64,000 nt of DNA, taken from assembly GCA_027475525.1 (NCBI GenBank), contig JAMWFC010000008.1, positions 124,001-188,000 of the forward strand, written 5' to 3'. Positions 43,683-55,885 of this stretch are shown here, piece by piece. The stretch comes from Macrolepiota albuminosa. Its lineage: Eukaryota; Basidiomycota; Agaricomycetes; Agaricales; Agaricaceae. A model generated the notes under the pieces. The model saw only the letters and a list, made by a program, of their open reading frames with translations, was not told the origin of the DNA and made no database searches. A program made the position numbers and the translations under genes. Within the stretch, counting starts at the first letter, position 1, and each line of letters begins with the position of its first letter.

Positions 43683-45211
43683 TTATAGCGGCCGGACGTT
43701 GGGAATGGGTCCCACGGGAACGACCCTAGTAGGATTAATCTGGGTACAAACGAACCAATCAAAAACGGGCATGAGGAAAGGAGGGAGAAAGAAGATACCT
43801 GGGCGTGAGACCAATAGTAGTGCGTTTTGATATGCTCGAAATTCGTAGAAGACTGGAAGGCGGGGTTCGTCCAGTAGAGTTTCTGCATCCATCTGTTGGT
43901 GGTGGAGTGAGTCGAAAGAGGCGAATGGTGTTAGATAGTTGTTAGATCATTGGAGTAAAGTGGAGCCAGAAAAAATAGACGCAATTCGCGGAGCACAAAT
44001 AGGATAGATGGTGGAAGGAAATGTACGCACTTGTGGATGGCAGGGTACCCGTCACGAATGGTGCGCAAGTTACATTTGAAGTGGCCTACATAGACCGGAT
44101 CGAAGCGAATCTGTGGAATAAAGTTCACAAGAAGGGAAAAAATCAGTTCTCTTGTTGGAAGCACACCAATGACAGATGGGAACGAGAAACAAGACATACA
44201 ATTGTAACCCAAAGTCTGATGTCTGCTTCGGTAAGTTTATCTCCGACAAGGTAGTCCTTTCCAACTAGAAGTTTCTCAACCCGGTCGAGTGCCTCGAAGA
44301 CTTCAACGACAGCTTTCTGATACGCTTCTTGCGTAGTCGCAAATCCTGCTCGGTAAACTCCGTCTAAGATAATTACAATTAGCCACGCTACACAAGGTTA
44401 GGACCCGGATCTAACCCACTGTTAATGTTTGGATAGATCCAGGTGTTGAGCTCGTCAATTTGGCTACGAAGGTCCGTTGGGTAGTAATCAAGGGTCGCCT
44501 TCTCAGATGGGACCAAATGGTTGAAAGCTGTATTGAAGATGCGGATAATTTCCGAACTCTCATTGTTGACAATAGTATGTGTCTTCTTGTCCCACAAAAC
44601 GGGAACGGTAAACCTATAGAACATTCGTTATAGACGGTCGTTGAGAATGAATAGGCACGACAAACCTGCCGCTGTAATCCGGATCAGCTTTCAGATAGAG
44701 ATCCTTGACGTGCTCGGCTTTGTACAAAGGATCAACGTCGGCATCAGGGAACGCATCGACGTTGGCAAAAGGCCACCCTTGTCCGCCCATTCGGGGTGAC
44801 ACCACAGTCACGGCTAGAGTGAATCGATGCCTTAGCACGACTTAAATTACCGAAATCAACGCGCGGCTCACGGATAATGTCCTCCAAGCCCTTCAATTTG
44901 CGCACGATCAAAGTTCTCGTGGCCCAAGCTGGAAAAAGGTGATCACGACCGTCAGTTGTCCGTAGTACGTCGTTCAAAGAAAAAATCCCTCACGGCAGGC
45001 GTACGAGACGTAGAGATGATACCGATCTGGAGCGACGGAGTTAGGAGATCTCAGCAGCGCAAGAAGGCTTGTTCGTACCAAGCTCAGGCTCGAAGCGTCC
45101 ACCCTTCTCGATAGTATTCCGGAACGAGGCATCTGCGCGTTTGAAACTTCCATCAGCCTCAGTCTTCATCTTCCCGATATCGGACTGCGATGTATGGTCT
45201 TTGGTAGCCAT
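43683..45211 (-). CDS. ECM4/omega-like glutathione transferase (glutathionyl-hydroquinone reductase type)
   Basis: Nine exons, all phase consistent: 45211-45079, 45026-44994, 44928-44872, 44813-44666, 44613-44420, 44363-44200, 44110-44031, 43892-43799, 43739-43683; 320 codons, 319 residues. The start chosen is ATG at 45211, whose product ([20 protein letters not shown]) fits the family; an upstream ATG at 45262 in the same frame is less likely. The glutathione-binding domain has [17 protein letters not shown] with the catalytic Cys in ACPW, then [22 protein letters not shown], the C-terminal domain with [19 protein letters not shown] and [13 protein letters not shown], and the family end [11 protein letters not shown]. 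These enzymes reduce glutathionyl-hydroquinones and handle xenobiotic conjugates in the cytosol. Length 319 is a little under the usual ~330-350. Confidence 0.88.
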
Positions 45212-46339
45212 GGTGCGGATTGCTGTAAACCTCGAGCGAGGAAGGTTCGATATATAAATCAAATAAGGCTTATGGATGACTGTACTCTTTGAAGAGAACC
45301 TTAGAAATCCACTCTGAGTCCGAGATGTTTTGTCAGTGCGTATAGGCTGGCACGTGCTGATGTACTAATGATGTCAGTTTTGAGTTCACGGAAAACTCTT
45401 AGCTGACTGATATTGACGTTACAGAGTGTAGGGATAGCTGATGGGGAATTTGTCGTATTACGCAGGCATGCTGGACGTGGTCGTAGCAATGCTTTGTACT
45501 GTGAGGCCTTCAAGGATTGGAGCACAATCATAGGTCATAGACTCACGTGACTTTTTTTCTGATTATGTGTCAGTGGTCTCGTAATCTGGCTTTGTATAAT
45601 TCTACGAGCAGGCAGGACTGATGTCATGATTAGATATTTTCCGATATATTTATTTATTTATTTTGTCTATTTTCCGAACTCCTTGAAGTTCCGGTTTTAC
45701 AAGTATCCACAAGTGACGACGTTTTCTCCTGTAAACTGCTCTCACAAGGACAATCGGACTTAGCATATGATTAGTAAAGTATAAAAGCTCATGTATTCAA
45801 TAGCTAACTCTAACTTTGTTGCTGTTGGTTTTTCTGATTTGTTTACTTAAGTCAGTTCTTGACATTGCAACGAAGTTCCACACTCAGCCAAGGCCCTAGC
45901 TCACTGTAGCCAGCATCATCCTTGCTGTTTCCCCATCACACTTGACAACACTTTTATTCTGCTTGCCCTCCACGCTAACCGCATACATATCAGACTAAGT
46001 ACATTTTATCTTCTTATCATCCTCATCACCATTTGCTGGTGCAGCTAACGGTAGTCAGTAAATAGCAAGGAACCCTAGTTAGTAGGCACAAAAGAGTTGC
46101 TTCAAGGCACCCTCCAGAGTTGAACTGTTGGGCCTGTGTTCTTAAGTGAACCAGCTCTTCTTACACCAGTGCAATGGGCAGTAGTCACTCCGTTGAGCCT
46201 GGATATTTCACAACTGCTCTCTGATTTATTGGCATGAACGCATGTCAACTCATGGCTGACAAAAATCTTGACTTGCTTCCTGCATGTGCTGTTCAAAGGC
46301 ATATAATCAGCTGATTATATTGAGTTTTCACTTGCACAT
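45212..46339. repeat. Upstream gap with a dispersed repeat
   Basis: 45421-45541 recurs at 62093-62213 with scattered changes (acagagtgtagggatagctg to ttggagcacaat). The remainder, 45550-46339, is AT-rich with no gene; it may be the leader of the element below. Confidence 0.6.
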
Positions 46340-47330
46340 GTGTCACAGCCTCTATTATACACACCCATGTTATCTGATTCTGACCCTATGACCACTATGA
46401 CACCAGAGGATGTGGTCAGCATCCTTCAAAGTGGGATCACTTCCATTCTTGATGCCATCAATCACCTTATCCCCACTTGGAGTGCCACTGCTGCCAACCT
46501 CGACATTACTGCACAGTTCATCGATGCTACTACCAACAACATTGCTGCTATCACAAACTGACCCTAGCCACACATCAACATGGCAGTAAACCTGAGGACT
46601 ATTCCCCTCCCTGACAAATTCAAAGGCTCCAGGGACAAGGCTGTTTACTTCTTGCGAGCCTGCAACCAATATTTCATGCAAGCCAAGGTCTTAAGAGACG
46701 AAGTAAAGGTAGCTACAGCATTAGCTTTGATGAAAGGCAATAAAGTGAGTAAATGGGCCAAAAATCAACTAGAGCTTATCCAAGATGAAAGAGAGGGGGC
46801 ATTTACCACATGGGTACTGTTCCAAGCTGCATTCAAGGACCATTTTGGAGATCACATTCCCAAGAAACTGCTGCTACTAAGATTTGAATCCTTGCTATGA
46901 GAGATAAAGTGGCAGATGAGTATAACACCAAGTTCAACAATCTTAAGCATGATACAGGGTAGAATGAGGCAGCATTGCTCAATCATTACAAATTGGGGCT
47001 GGAGAAAAACCTACTTATAAAGATTTATCAGTGCAACCCCCTTCCCAGAACCTTGCAGAAATGGCAAGACAAAGTGGACTTACTAGACCAACAGTAGAGA
47101 CAATCTAAGATTATGGTAGGAAGGGCAGAAAAAGAAAGACAAGGTGTTGAAAGTTTAAATAAACATATGAATGTTCTTCAAACTTTGATGGCACTAGTCA
47201 AAAATACTAGTCAACTAGCCACCGCTGCTGATCTGAATGCTATAGACATAGATGGGACCCCTGACCTGTTACAACTATGGGAAAATAGGCCACATTGCAC
47301 AAAACTGTTGGTCCTCTAAGGTCATTAAAG
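46340..47330 (+). pseudogene. gag of the AT-rich gypsy (broken)
   Basis: Frames read MSQPLLYTPMLSDSD, then IPLPDKFKGSRDKAVYFLRA, WVLFQAAFKDHFGD and a degraded tail with several stops. The knuckle CYNYGKIGHIAQNCW has Tyr where the second zinc Cys belongs (C-x2-Y-x4-H-x4-C), so zinc binding is lost. Confidence 0.75.
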
Positions 47331-47538
47331 TTGTGGAGGTGGGAGAAATGACAGATGAGATGAAGAAGATGGTGGCAGTGCAACTCTATAAACAGGGTTT
47401 TTTGTTTTTAAGGGGCTTAGCATGTAGCCAAATAGCTGAGCACATACAAGATTCCAATTTTAGTATTAGTTCCATAACAACCAGTCAAGGACATTTATTT
47501 AGTATACAAAAAGGAGATTTGAGACTCAACAACAGGAA

Positions 47539-48008
47539 TTGATGGTAATAAATGCTGTCAGAAATGCATCTACCCAGATTAACATAGACTTGCAATGGCT
47601 AGATAATCAAAAATCTATAAATATAGAAGGATTACTAGACTCAAGCATAACACCATGTTCATCCACAAAGACTTTGTATGAAAACATGATTTATCAGTCC
47701 AGAAATTACCATGCGCAATATCAGTGTTTAATATTAATAGGTCCAAAAATAAAAACGGATCTATAATGGAGTTTGTACTCCTCAAGATAAGGTATAAAAA
47801 CCATTCTGAAAAGGTTTATTTTTACGTTGCAAATATAAGAAGGTCTGAAGTTATTATTGGGCATAATTGGCTGGAAAAACATAATCCAAAAATAGACTGG
47901 AGAACAGGAGAGATATTTTTCAACCATTGTCCAAGCTCCTGTGAAAAAGAGAGGATCAAGAAACTTAAGACAAATGCAAAAGCGAGGCAACGTGAGAAAA
48001 AAAATTGA
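47539..48008 (+). pseudogene. Retroviral-type protease remnant of the AT-rich gypsy
   Basis: Fragment IEGLLDSSITPCS, where the active site D-S/T-G should be, has LLDSS: Gly is Ser. Then VYFYVANIRRSEVIIGHNWLEKHNPKIDW, the usual protease C-terminal block, in the next frame. Inactive. Confidence 0.7.
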
Positions 48009-48199
48009 AAATCAGTAACAAAAGAGGAAGTTGTAGGCAAAAAGAACATAAAAGGAACTAAAGAACCAAAAAGATTCAGATGGCTAAAGAAGGGGCACTA
48101 ATACATACAATTCTTCAATCCCAATGTCAGAATTTTTGATAGTCTCTTTTTTGAAAAAAGCTGAATGCTGGCAGCAGCAGCATTGAGAATGAACACAAT

Positions 48200-49203
48200 T
48201 GTTCTTCGGATTTTGCAATTTCTATTAAAAGTTCATTGAAGGTTTTGCATCAATTGCACAACCCCTATACCAACTCACAAAAAAAAACCAAGAGTTTCAC
48301 TGGACAACAGAATGTGGCCAATCATTTCATGCACTAAAGACTAAATTAACCTCCTCACCTGTCCTAACCCTAGCCAGTGACAATGACCCCTTTAAGATTG
48401 AGGTTGACACATCAGATTATGTCTCAGAGGCCATACTGTCACAAAAACAAGGCAGCAAATGGCATCTAGTAGCATATTACTCAAAGGGTTTTTCTGCAGC
48501 AGAAGAAAATTACAAAATACATGACAAAGAAATGTTAGCTATAATCAGAGCACTAGAGGAATGGCATCACCTTGTACAAGGCAGTAAACATACAATCAAA
48601 GTTTGGTCAGATCACAAAATCCTAGAATATTTCCTCACTGCACAAAAATTAAACTATTGACAAGCATGCTGGTTGGGTTTCTTAGCAGATTATGACTATA
48701 TACTAAAGCATAAGCTGGGAAAAACCATGTTAAAGTTGGACTCACTGTCTTGGAGGCCAGACTATAAGAAAGAAGTAAAAGATGACAATAAAGATGTGAC
48801 CTTAATCTTGGCAGAACATATTTCAATGTTGCTCATTGAAAGCACAATAACAATGGCGATGGAAGGAGATAAGATAATACAGGACCTAAGACAAAAGGAC
48901 CAAGTTCTGATCAACAAAAAAAACAAGTTCGTGCAGTGGGAACAAAAGGAGGGACTTACTTTCCAAAATGAGCTAATAGTAGTACAGGACAACAAAATCA
49001 GGAGACGTATTCTGGAACTTTACCATGATTCAACCATGGCAGGATATCTGGGAAGGGCTAAGACAAAAGAGTTAATCATCAGAAACTACTGGTGGTCAAA
49101 GATAACCAAGTACATTAACAAGTATGTTGACAGATGTAAGAAATGCTAGCAGACCAAGATCTTTCCACAGAAACCACGAGGCCTGTTATCACCTAATCTT
49201 ATT
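48200..49203 (+). pseudogene. RNase H and integrase H2C2 remnant of the AT-rich gypsy
   Basis: FIEGFASIAQPLYQLTKK, EVDTSDYVSEAILSQKQ, HDKEMLAIIRALEEW, VWSDHKILEYF, a TGA at about 48658, then SLSWRPD, LELYHDSTMAGYLGRAKT, RNYWWSKITKYINKYVDRCKKC. The order is RNase H then the integrase zinc finger. The integrase DDE core is absent after 49203. Confidence 0.85.
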
Positions 49204-49364
49204 CCAGAATTCTCTTTTCAAGTATTCTATGTATCTTTATGATATGTCCTTGCCTCTATTGGCTCTAATCCTTTTTCATGTGCTTTGACTCTTGCTAGTA
49301 CTTTTTTTTTCATCTTGAAACACTCCAGATGATAGTAATGATAGATTGGACTAAGAAGGTGGTA

Positions 49365-49520
49365 AGGAACTGCCTGGCTTGAAAAATGATGTAATTTCTA
49401 CTCAAGGTATAGATAGCCTCATTTAAAAAATCAATGAAAATAGGAACTGCCTGGCTTGAAAAATGATGTAATTTCTACTCAAGGTATAGATAGCCTCATT
49501 TAAAAAATCAATGAAAATAG
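49365..49520. repeat. 77-bp-period tandem duplication in a gene-free stretch
   Basis: Bases 49365-49443 recur at 49442-49520. The whole span 49204-49692 holds no recognisable gene. Confidence 0.97.
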
Positions 49521-49692
49521 CTGACTGGCTATATAAGTTTTTTGGTGACATTATTGCACCTCTTCTCTTTTTGAAAGAGGGCCAGAAGCTTGTTAAACCA
49601 TTTCTCATGTCTGAAAAACATGAATGAACATATGCATTTAGCAGTTCCAGCCACATGCTGACTGTCATTAACCTTTCAACTCCCATGCTCTT

Positions 49693-49889
49693 TGTCAGAT
49701 TCCGCTGAGTCGGGGGCTTTCCGGGAAAGCAATCACCCTTACAATGCGGACTTGACCCACAGATACTCGGGTGTCTGGAACTCCAGAGCTAGGACTCCGG
49801 GGTTCAGACACCTGAGTATCCGTGGGTCAAGTCCGCATTGTAAGGGCGATTGCTTTCCCGGAAAGCCCCCGACTCAGTGGAACCTGACA
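49693..49889. repeat. Palindromic 5' terminus made from inverted and direct LTR ends
   Basis: 49693 to about 49802 is the reverse complement of the LTR right end (tgtcagattccgctgagtc); about 49803-49889 is the same end in direct orientation (ending gtggaacctgaca). Paired arms are about 87 bp with a loop of about 22 bases. Both arms match the end of the 3' LTR with only about two changes each. The direct arm runs into taatatcaag, the putative primer-binding region. Confidence 0.92.
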
Positions 49890-49919
49890 TAATATCAAGA
49901 CTCCCTCCTTACACCGTTC

Positions 49920-52600
49920 TTGATGGCTACGTATACTCACACTTACTATCCCACAGGCTACCAGACCAACCCCTACGGGTGCCCGGTACCCAATCATTAC
50001 TCTGCACAGACCTCCCGCCCCGCCTATTCACCCCTCCCATACAAACCTCCATATTTCCACCGCCACTGGGCTCCCGACCCATCCCTCTATGATCTGGGGC
50101 CCTCAGCCAGCTGGGCCCCTCCACCCAACTTAGCCATAGCACAACCCGTGGAGGTCCCCTTGTACCGGAGCATCCCCGGGGGCCTGCCGGAGACCCCACC
50201 AGTACCCAGTGGACCTCGCCTGATTCCCCCCAGCAAGGGCCCCTTTGCACCCACCTCCTACTACGGTTACCAACGCCCTGCCCCCCAACCCCAAGGACCT
50301 CTCAACTACGACTATCCTCCCCCGACACTACCCAATTGCCGCACTGCCCGCTCAGACTCCCCCCTTGCCAATGGGACGACGACGTCTCGAGGACTACGAA
50401 CGGCAATGGGACGAAGTGCTCCGCTCGCTCAGGATCTCGCTGGAGGACTTCGCGCAATGGGCAAGGGCGCTACTCATGGAACTCGGACACGACGACTTTG
50501 CAGGCACTCCAGAGGAATGGGCCCACTGCTTGGTCGAATTCAGGAATCGCCTCACACAAGGAGAACTCCCAGAACAGACTATGGTAAAGTATAGGCGCAA
50601 CATGATCCTCCGCAAAGAGTTGCAACAACTGCTCAATGAAGTCCACACGTCCCCCTCTCCCCGACCCTTCAACAACCCCGCAGACCCAGGCCGCTCGATT
50701 CACATCCGGCGGAAACCACCGAAACCGGCCCTGGTAGCCCCCACAGTTCCCACTCTGGAGCAACAACAATGGGAAGAGCGACAAAACGCCTCGGCCATAC
50801 TACGGTCCCTTAACCCGACGGGAGGGTTATTCAATCAGCCTGCTGCCCGCACGGTAGGCTTGTCAACTTGCTGTAGGGCTAACTCCGTTCCTAGCACCTT
50901 TGAGACCTGGGGACAGCCCCAGAGACCCCTGGAACCCCTCCCATGAATGGACAACGCCCGACCCCCGGCCCCGGCAAACCCCGGTAGACCCCGTGCAGAC
51001 ACCCCTAGCATGGACGATACACTGTGCTACATTGACGAGCTCACATGTGGCAACAACGAACCATGTTCCATGCCCGCGCCCGTCTCGGTACCACCCCCTA
51101 CGTCAGCCCCAGCTCCTCCGGAACGCAACTTCTGCCGCGACCCCCTGCCCCACTTTGATCTGTGGAACCCCCCACGGCCTCCGATGCAAGCGCGACCTTC
51201 CCAGGTTGAACGTCCTCCACGCAACCCGACACCCGACCCCGCACCTGGCCCCCCTCAGATCAACCCGACACCACTGAACCCTCCCCGACCGCCTCCACCA
51301 CCCCCAGCCAAGCCTCGAGGACGACCCCCAGGCCCCCCACCTCCGCCACCCCCCACGTGGAGACCCAGGCCTCCCCCCGGCAGGAACGAACCCCCCTGGG
51401 ACAACGGACCTCCTGGGCGCGGACCCCCAGGTGAGCCACCTGGAGGAGGCCCTCCAGGTGGGTGGAGTCCTGCCCTCAGCGCGTTTCCTCCACAAGGAGG
51501 GGGAGGTAACCATTATTACTACTACTACAATGCCGGTCCCCCTCTCTGTAACGCTACCAAAACGGACGACACTCACGACGCCCTCACCCGCGAAGGACGT
51601 CTGGACATTCAAAAGCCCGATGCATTCACGGGCCGGGACCTCCAAAAATGGCGTACATTCCTCACTCAGTGTCTCAATACGTTTCAGGCGAAACCACTCA
51701 CGTTTCAGGTTGACAGCTCCCAAGTAGCCTTTGCTGCCTTGTACCTCCAGGGGATCGCCTTCGACCACTACACGGCCCTCATCCAGTTTGACCCCAACAA
51801 CCCAGCACTCGCCCGCTGGCAAGCCTTCGTTGACGAGTTCTCTGGGAAGTTCAGGATCTACGACGCTGTGGCCGAGGCCGAGGACAACCTCTTCAACCTC
51901 CGGATGCACTCGGAAGAACGCTTCACCACCTTCATCGTACGTTTTGAAAAGGAAGCTTACGAGACAGGCTGGAATTACAGCGCCCTCCGGTACGCCCTTT
52001 CACCACCTTCATCGTACGTTTTGAAAAGGAAGCTTACGAGACAGGCTGGAATTACAGCGCCCTCCGGTACGCCCTCTGCCGCGCCCTGCCGCAACGTATC
52101 AAGGACGTTCTCTGACTTGCCCCAAAACAACCCTCCTACGACGGATACAAGGCCTTTGTCACACAGATCAACCAACGCTACTGGGAAGACCACAGCGAGT
52201 ACTTGAACTCCCGAACCCCCTGGAACTCTAGGGGAGGACCCCCATGGCCCTCCGGCAAAACCCCCAACCCCCAAATCCGAAACCCCAGTCCCCCCGCGTT
52301 CCCTGGCGGCCAATCTCCGGTGAGTCGCAGCCCGCCCAATACTAACCCTGGCAGCGGCGCCTGCTCCCAGGCCCAACTCAATGCCGCCATGGCTGCCAAT
52401 GACCTGGGCGACACGCCAGACCCCGAGAAACCCCTGGAAGACTCTGAAGATCCCGACTTCACCGACAAATGGGACGGAGAGGCCCTCCAGGCCAACCGGC
52501 TCTCGAAAAGGAGGCGACTCTGGGTTGAGGTCCTGACAGAGAAGGGAGGGTGTCTGCATACTCTGTGGTGAGAAAGACCATTTCATCTCTGAGTGCCCCC
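49920..52600 (+). pseudogene. gag of element 3 (broken)
   Basis: Pro/Tyr-rich N-terminus (49920, THTYYPTGYQTNPYG), frame change near 50340, then LEDYERQWDEVLRSLR to 50943, a TGA (50944), a very Pro-rich linker, and the Gag capsid block DIQKPDAFTGRDLQKWRTFL (near 51600) through YETGWNYSALRYAL. A 77-bp duplication (51922-52075) shifts the frame; further stop TGA follows in KDVL. The zinc knuckle CILCGEKDHFISEC (C-x2-C-x4-H-x4-C, about 52550-52592) lies in another frame. Confidence 0.85.
51922..52075. repeat. 77-bp tandem duplication in gag
   Basis: 51922-51998 repeats exactly at 51999-52075. Confidence 0.97.
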
Positions 52601-52757
52601 AACGACAGGTCATGGGACGTGCCACCTGGACCTTTGAAGGGGAGGACGCCACCTATGAGTATTCAGAAAACAACCCAGCGATTTAGACCCGGAAGACGCC
52701 CTAAATCGCGGAATCGACCCCGACATCTTCTCCGCCCCGGTCTCACATCTTCGCTCC

Positions 52758-53735
52758 ATGACACTCATACAGGACACCCTCACGGCTTACTTACCCTCCC
52801 ACTCCTTGCACTCTCTTCTCCTCAAAACCCACCTCACCCTCTCCGGAACCTCCCTCGACACCCTCGTTGACAGTGGCGCCACCGACAACTTCATCGACGA
52901 AGCATGGTCTACCTTTGCCCTGGAACCCGCTCAGCGACTCCCGGTCCCGGTACAGCTCTGCCTCTTTGATGGAGACGCCTCTACGGTGGGAGACATCACT
53001 CACTTCGTGCGTATGCCCGTTACTTTCGCCAATGGACAGACTCACACCTCTTGGATGTTGATAACCAAACTCCACCCTTCCACACCCCTGGTCCTAGGGC
53101 TACCGTGGCTCCGAGATACTAACCCCCGCATCAATTGGCAACATCTTACTCTTTGCCTGACCCAGGACCCGATGCTCGACGACCAGCAACTCCCCTTTGA
53201 CATTCCCCACTCTCCAAACCCTACTCCGAAGGACAAGCCCCTACCACCCCCCGGACTCCAGTCCCGCTCGTCCCGGTCCTTTGTCATCAATGCCAGGCTG
53301 GACGGTGCTCCGGGACCAATATCGGCCCTCATCGACAGCAGAGCCACCAGAGTTTTCATCAGCGACGCCCTCGACCTCCCCCACAACTCCCTCAACCAGC
53401 CCCTCCGCCTGCAACGCCTTGATGGCACCCCCTCCTCCTCCGGCCCCATCCAGAAGTCTCACTTGGGACACGTGACCCTGGACAACGACTACAAGTTCAC
53501 CTCCGACTTCCTGGTCACGCGACTTCACGAGTTGACCCTGATGGTGCTGGGACTACCCTGGCTGCGCAATACGAACCCCAACATCAATTGGAGGATGCTC
53601 ACCATGACCTTCCCGGGACCTGAAGACCACCTCTCGACCGCCGTGCACCTCCAAGCCCTAGGAAGCGACCCAACGCCCGACACCCCCAGGACGACTGCCG
53701 TGCCCCCTACGCATGCACTACCCACACCCGTCTGA
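52758..53735 (+). pseudogene. Two consecutive retropepsin-like domains (element 3)
   Basis: Domain 1: LDTLVDSGATDNFID, with intact D-S-G, then LVLGLPWLRDTNPRINW. Domain 2: ISALIDSRATRVFIS, in which the catalytic Gly is Arg, then LMVLGLPWLRNTNPNINW. Both have the same closing motif (LGLPWLRxTNPxINW), so this is an internal tandem duplication of the protease domain, with the second copy inactive. A single TGA (53733) follows, then the frame continues into RT. Confidence 0.85.
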
Positions 53736-53912
53736 GCCTGCAAGGCCCCTGATCGGCCCCCAAACATTCCTCGGAACAAGTACAAAGGGCCAAACTATCC
53801 TGGCCGGTCTCAGACACGCGTCACACCTGCTCCGGCCAATGCACCCGCGACCCCGATCGACCCAAACACACTCGACATTAGGATCATTGGGGCCGCCCCC
53901 CTTGCCCGCCTC

Positions 53913-55885
53913 ATGAGGGATGGAACTCCCACATTTCAGCTACACACCTCGCCCTCTCTCCCGGAAGAACATCTACGAGGAGACGCTATTCCCCCGGAAA
54001 AGAAAACCGAGGCGCAAATCCTCCGAGAAGTAGTTCCCCCGGAGTATCACGAGTTCGCTGACGTATTCTCCGAAGGAGACGCCAAGGAGATCCCCCCTCA
54101 CCGCCCCTATGATCACACCATCGACCTCGAGGAAGGAGCCACCCCCCCTTTTGGCAAGGTATACAACATGTCGGAGGTCGAACTCCAGGCCCTCAAGGAC
54201 TACCTTGACGAAATGCTCGGTAAGGGATTCATCCAACCCTCTGCCTCCGCCGCCGGAGCCCTGGTTCTATTCGCCAAGAAGAAGGACAGCTCACTCCAAC
54301 TCTGCATCGACTACCGAGGACTCAATAAGATCACCAAGAAGAACCGCTACCTGCTCCCATTCATTGGCGATCTGGTCGATCGACTCCGCAGTGCCAAGGT
54401 TTACACAAAAATCGACCTCCGCTCCAGTTACAACAACGTCCGCATCGCCCTGGGACACGAGTGGAAAACTGTGTTCCGCACGCGGTATAGTCTGTTTGAG
54501 TACCTTGTGATGCCTTTTGGAATGACTAACTCCCCCACCATGTTCCAATGCTTCATGAACGACATCTTCCACGACATGAGCGACGTCTTCGTGATCGTCT
54601 ATCTGGACGACATCCTCATCTATTCCGACTCGCAGAAGGACCACCAGAAACATGTCCGGCAAGTCCTCGAGCGCCTCCGGGAGCACAACCTCCACGCCAA
54701 GCCCAAGAAGTGTTCATCCCATATGGAAGAGGTTGAGTATCTTGGCGTCATCGTATCCCCAAATGGTGTTTGCATGGATCCCCACAAGGTCGAGGCCATC
54801 GTCAACTGGCCACAACCCCGGAACGTGAAGGAAGCACAGTCCTTCTTGGGTTTCGCTAACTTCTACCAGAGGTTTATAGACAACTACTCCGGTATCACAA
54901 AACCCCTCAACCAGCTCACGCGCAAGGACGTCACCTGAAACTGGGACAGTAAGTGCCAGAGCGTCTTTAACCTGCTCAAAGAGGCTTTCACAGCCGCCCC
55001 CGTACTCCAGCACTACGACCCGACCCTCCCGATTATTCTAGAATGCGATGCCTTCGACTACGCCATCGCCAATATTCTCTCACAGATGGAATCTGATGGT
55101 GGGGAGCCCCGGCCAGTCGCCTTCTACACCTGGTCCATGATCGACGCCGAGCTCAACTACGACATCTATGACAAGGAGCTCCTCGCCATCGTTGAAGCCT
55201 TCAAGCAATGGCGAGCCTACCTCGAGGGAGCCCAGCACCAGATTCAGGTCTACTTGGATCACAACAACCTGCAGTACTTCACCATGACCAAGCATACCTC
55301 GAGGGAGCCCAGCACCAGATTCAGGTCTACTTGGATCACAACAACCTGCAGTACTTCACCATGACCAAGCAACTTAGTTGACGGCAGGCCTGATAGTCCG
55401 AGGTTCTCTCAGAATACGACTTCACAATCCAGTACTGCCCAGGACGACTCAGAGCTAAACCCGATGCCCTCACCTGTCGACCAGATGTCTATCCCAAGAA
55501 GTTGTTCGAGGTGGAACGCAATGTGTTCAATCATCACGTGGTGATTCCTCCCGAACATCTGAATGCTGTACTGATCTTAAACGATGAAGGGACCCTGAGC
55601 CAGATCTGCCGTGCCCCCTGGGACAAGTACTTCACCAACCATGACCCCCGCAACCCCCCCGACGAGACTGACCTGGACCCCGCCTTCTCCTTGTCCCCCG
55701 ACAAAAAACTCCTCCAGGATGGCCGCATCTACGTCCTGGATTATGCCCAACTCCGCTACGACGTCCTCCGTCAACACCACGACTACAAGCTCCAGGGACA
55801 CCCTGGAATACGTAAGACCCTCCAGCTTATCTCCCGGACTTACTTTTGGCCAGGGTTGAAGAAGGACATGACCCGTTATATTTGA
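53913..55885 (+). pseudogene. Reverse transcriptase, RNase H and integrase zinc finger of element 3
   Basis: LCIDYRGLNKITKKN (near 54300), VMPFGMTNSPTMFQ and catalytic YLDD near 54601. TGA replaces Trp after RKDVT (54936). RNase H: ILECDAFDYAIANILSQ, YDKELLAIVEAFKQWRAYL. A 77-bp duplication (55218-55371) causes a frame change; with one copy the frame continues to 55885. Three more stops, one step from a Arg/Trp-containing motif, lie at 55378-55411. The finger LRQHHDYKLQGHPGIRKT is followed at 55883 by TGA instead of Trp before SCEPC. Confidence 0.88.
55218..55371. repeat. 77-bp tandem duplication in RNase H
   Basis: 55218-55294 repeats exactly at 55295-55371. Confidence 0.97.

Larger units (their letters stand above)
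46340..49203 (+). mobile_element. AT-rich, internally deleted Ty3/gypsy element
   Basis: gag 46340-47330, protease 47539-48008, then RNase H and integrase zinc domain 48200-49150; the RT core and integrase core are missing. No flanking LTRs or target duplication found. Codon usage is AT-biased and unlike the GC-rich element at 49.7 kb. Confidence 0.8.

Noticed and set aside
46000..49692. Terminal repeats of the AT-rich gypsy
   Set aside because: No matching pair or TSD could be found on either side.
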